From assembly GCF_030332225.1 (NCBI RefSeq), contig NZ_JAOWIF010000033.1:310001-374000 (forward strand): a DNA stretch of 64,000 nucleotides, given 5' to 3'. Both the position numbers and the translations under genes were made by a program. Numbering within the stretch: the stretch's first letter is position 1; every line of letters begins with the position of its first letter. This document shows, piece by piece, positions 61,534 through 64,000 of the stretch. Under the pieces are notes generated by a model, which ran no database searches, had not been told where the DNA came from, and saw nothing but the letters and a program-made list of their open reading frames with translations. The DNA comes from Citrobacter sp. Cu233 (GTDB lineage: Bacteria > Pseudomonadota > Gammaproteobacteria > Enterobacterales > Enterobacteriaceae).

Positions 61534-61717
61534 GGAATCTCCGAGATGCCGCCGCAGGCTGTAACCCTTGAACCCTTGGTTCAAGGTGAATGCGTCGTCA
61601 CAGTTTTAAGGCTTCTCGGACGGGCCGAGCATGCTCACCAACCGTGGAGCGCCACATTCTTGTGGTATGAAATATCGGCTCAGGGGACTGGCCCGCTTGC
61701 AAACATCTCAGAGAAAT
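61534..61717 (-). ncRNA. ssrS: 6S RNA
   Basis: The minus strand from ATTTCTCTGAGATG at 61717 to GGCATCTCGGAGATTCC at 61534 is 184 nt, the length of E. coli 6S RNA, and matches it with only a handful of substitutions. The ends pair to form the closing stem and the middle forms the open bubble that mimics an open promoter and sequesters sigma-70 RNA polymerase. It sits directly before fau as in E. coli. Confidence 0.97.
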
Positions 61718-61758
61718 TTTGTCTTCACGGTCACTCTACCACAGTAAACCGAAAAGTG

Positions 61759-62154
<396 letters not shown>

Positions 62155-62254
62155 CTATAGCTACCCTGGTATCAAGATACAAGCCCTTTTCTGGTCCACC
62201 AGGGTCCAAAGTGGTAGCATATCATGAATATCCTCCCTTTGATGACGAATGCTT

Positions 62255-62833
62255 ATGTCTATACAGAACGAAATGCCTGGTTACAACGAAGTTAGCCAGT
62301 TTTTGAACCAACAAGGGGCCGGATTGACCCCCGCCGAAATGCACGGTTTGATCAGCGGGATGATTTGCGGTGGCAACAACGACAGCTCATGGCAGCCGCT
62401 GTTGCACGACCTGACGAACGAAGGTTTGGCTTTTGGTCACGAGCTGGCTCAGGCTCTGCTGAAAATGCACTCTGCCACCAGCGATGCACTGGAAGATGAT
62501 GGCTTCCTTTTTCAGCTTTATCTGCCTGAAGGCGATGACGTTAGCGTGTTCGATCGCGCCGATGCGTTGGCAGGCTGGGTAAACCACTTTTTGCTGGGCC
62601 TTGGGGTTACACAGCCCAAGCTCGACAAAGTGACAGGTGAAACCGGCGAAGCGATCGATGATCTGCGTAATATCGCCCAGTTGGGCTATGACGAAGACGA
62701 AGATCAGGAAGAGCTGGAAATGTCGCTCGAAGAGATCATCGAATACGTGCGTGTTGCCGCATTGCTGTGCCATGACACATTCACGCGTCAGCAACCGACC
62801 GCACCGGAAGTCCGTAAACCGACTCTGCACTAA
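62255..62833 (+). CDS. ygfB: YgfB, UPF0149 protein
   Basis: The start [20 protein letters not shown] at 62255 gives 192 residues. UPF0149 motifs are [14 protein letters not shown] and [28 protein letters not shown]. The protein is very acidic near the C-terminus. In other bacteria YgfB relatives modulate gene expression, but the role here is unknown. It precedes pepP by 25 bp, probably in one operon. Confidence 0.95.
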   Translation: MSIQNEMPGYNEVSQFLNQQGAGLTPAEMHGLISGMICGGNNDSSWQPLLHDLTNEGLAFGHELAQALLKMHSATSDALEDDGFLFQLYLPEGDDVSVFDRADALAGWVNHFLLGLGVTQPKLDKVTGETGEAIDDLRNIAQLGYDEDEDQEELEMSLEEIIEYVRVAALLCHDTFTRQQPTAPEVRKPTLH

Positions 62834-62858
62834 GAACAACAACGCCAGGGAGAGTGTC

Positions 62859-64000
62859 ATGACTCAGCAAGAATACTTACGCCGCCGCCAGGCTTTGTTG
62901 GCGCAAATGCAGCCCGGCAGTGCTGCGTTAATTTTCGCTGCACCGGAAGCGACACGCAGCGCGGACAGTGAATATCCGTACCGCCAGAGCAGCGATTTCT
63001 GGTACTTCACCGGTTTTAACGAACCAGAAGCTGTGCTGGTGCTGATTAAAAGTGATGACACACACAACCATAGCGTTTTGTTCAATCGGGTTCGCGACCT
63101 GACCGCAGAGATCTGGTTTGGCCGTCGTCTGGGGCAGGATGCCGCACCGGAAAAACTGGGCGTTGACCGGGCGCTAGCCTTCAGTGAAATCAACCAACAA
63201 TTGCACCTGCTGCTGAATGGCCTTGACGCGGTGTATCACGCTCAGGGTGAGTATACGTGGGCAGACGAGATTGTCAGTACGGCGCTGGATAAGCTGCGTA
63301 AAGGTTCCCGGCAGAATCTGACAGCGCCTGCAGCAATTATCGACTGGCGTCCGATGGTGCATGAGATGCGTCTGTTTAAATCGCCAGAAGAGATTGCTGT
63401 TATGCGCCGGGCTGGGGAAATTACCGCACTGGCACACACCCGGGCAATGGAAAAATGCCGCCCGGGGATGTTTGAGTACCAGTTGGAAGGGGAAATCCAT
63501 CACGAATTCACCCGTCATGGTGCGCGTTACCCATCCTATAACACCATCGTTGGCAGCGGTGCAAACGGCTGTATCCTGCATTACACCGAAAACGAAAGTG
63601 AAATGCGTGATGGCGACCTGGTGCTGATTGACGCCGGATGCGAATACAAAGGCTACGCGGGCGATATCACGCGCACCTTCCCGGTTAACGGTAAATTTAC
63701 ACCTGCGCAGCGTGAGGTCTACGACATCGTGCTAGAGTCGTTAGAAACCAGCCTGCGTCTGTATCGTCCGGGGACTTCCATTCAGGAGGTGACTGGCGAA
63801 GTGGTGCGCATCATGATTACCGGCCTGGTAAAGCTTGGTATCCTGCATGGTGAAGTCGAACAGTTGATCACCGAGAATGCGCACCGACCTTTCTTTATGC
63901 ATGGTCTCAGCCACTGGCTGGGTCTGGATGTCCATGACGTCGGTGTTTATGGTCAGGATCGTTCGCGTATTCTGGAGCCGGGAATGGTGCTCACGGTTGA
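62859..64000 (+). CDS. pepP: PepP, Xaa-Pro aminopeptidase P (3' end outside window)
   Basis: The first 380 codons of this dimanganese pita-bread peptidase are present; the gene runs off the window. The start MTQQEYLRRRQALLAQMQPG at 62859 follows a CAGGGAGAG ribosome-binding site. It has an N-terminal AMP_N domain (SEYPYRQSSDFWYFTGFNEP) and the catalytic part with VLIDAGCEYKGYAGDITRTF and MHGLSHWLGLDVHD metal ligands. It releases N-terminal residues next to proline. Confidence 0.97.
   Translation, partial: MTQQEYLRRRQALLAQMQPGSAALIFAAPEATRSADSEYPYRQSSDFWYFTGFNEPEAVLVLIKSDDTHNHSVLFNRVRDLTAEIWFGRRLGQDAAPEKLGVDRALAFSEINQQLHLLLNGLDAVYHAQGEYTWADEIVSTALDKLRKGSRQNLTAPAAIIDWRPMVHEMRLFKSPEEIAVMRRAGEITALAHTRAMEKCRPGMFEYQLEGEIHHEFTRHGARYPSYNTIVGSGANGCILHYTENESEMRDGDLVLIDAGCEYKGYAGDITRTFPVNGKFTPAQREVYDIVLESLETSLRLYRPGTSIQEVTGEVVRIMITGLVKLGILHGEVEQLITENAHRPFFMHGLSHWLGLDVHDVGVYGQDRSRILEPGMVLTV

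Overview
This window is a chromosomal segment of an enterobacterium, most likely a Citrobacter. Nearly every gene from about 5.7 kb onward is a full-length match, in order and sequence, to the E. coli K-12 segment pheV-yqgA-speC ... serA-fau-ssrS-zapA-ygfB-pepP. It differs from K-12 by a five-gene ECF-transporter block next to epd, by the absence of yggM between ansB and hemW, and by a different island beside the tRNA. Genus assignment is inference from recalled gene content, not from a search.

1-5565 is accessory DNA joined to the 3' end of a tRNA-Phe gene. It holds the 3' end of a cdiA contact-dependent-inhibition gene (FHA repeats, VENN motif, variable toxin tip), its probable immunity gene, a SymE-like toxin gene, the C-terminal stump of an XRE-type regulator, an intact IS3-like element, and an AbiH phage-defence stump. 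The IS flanks do not match and both neighbouring genes are cut, which points to an IS-associated deletion. No integrase lies between these genes and the tRNA.

5566-28009 is core genome: tRNA-Phe, yqgA, speC, then nupG-mltC-yggX-mutY facing trmB-yggL-yggN-ansB, then hemW-rdgB-yggU-yggT-yggS facing yggR, then ruvX-yqgE-gshB-rsmE-endA-sprT, galP and metK. Themes are polyamine synthesis, DNA repair and nucleotide-pool cleaning, tRNA/rRNA modification, glutathione and S-adenosylmethionine synthesis. REP elements fill several gaps.

28010-43893 holds yqgB-speA-speB (arginine to agmatine to putrescine), loiP and tktA, then a tight operon cmtB-cmtA-yggP-yggF-fumE-yggC that looks like an uncharacterised PTS sugar or polyol pathway. 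Facing it is a PPC-domain gene with an ECF vitamin-type transporter (S, T and two unequal ATPases).

44268-64000 holds the glycolytic cluster epd-pgk-fbaA, then mscS, argO, yggE, ygfI, the methylmalonyl-CoA (Sleeping-beauty mutase) operon scpA-argK-scpB-scpC, argP, rpiA, serA, an Ibs/Sib type I toxin-antitoxin pair, fau with 6S RNA, zapA, ygfB and the start of pepP, which runs off the end. argP and its target argO are both present. Two ERIC elements and two copies of a second repeat of about 113-146 bp are dispersed in gaps.
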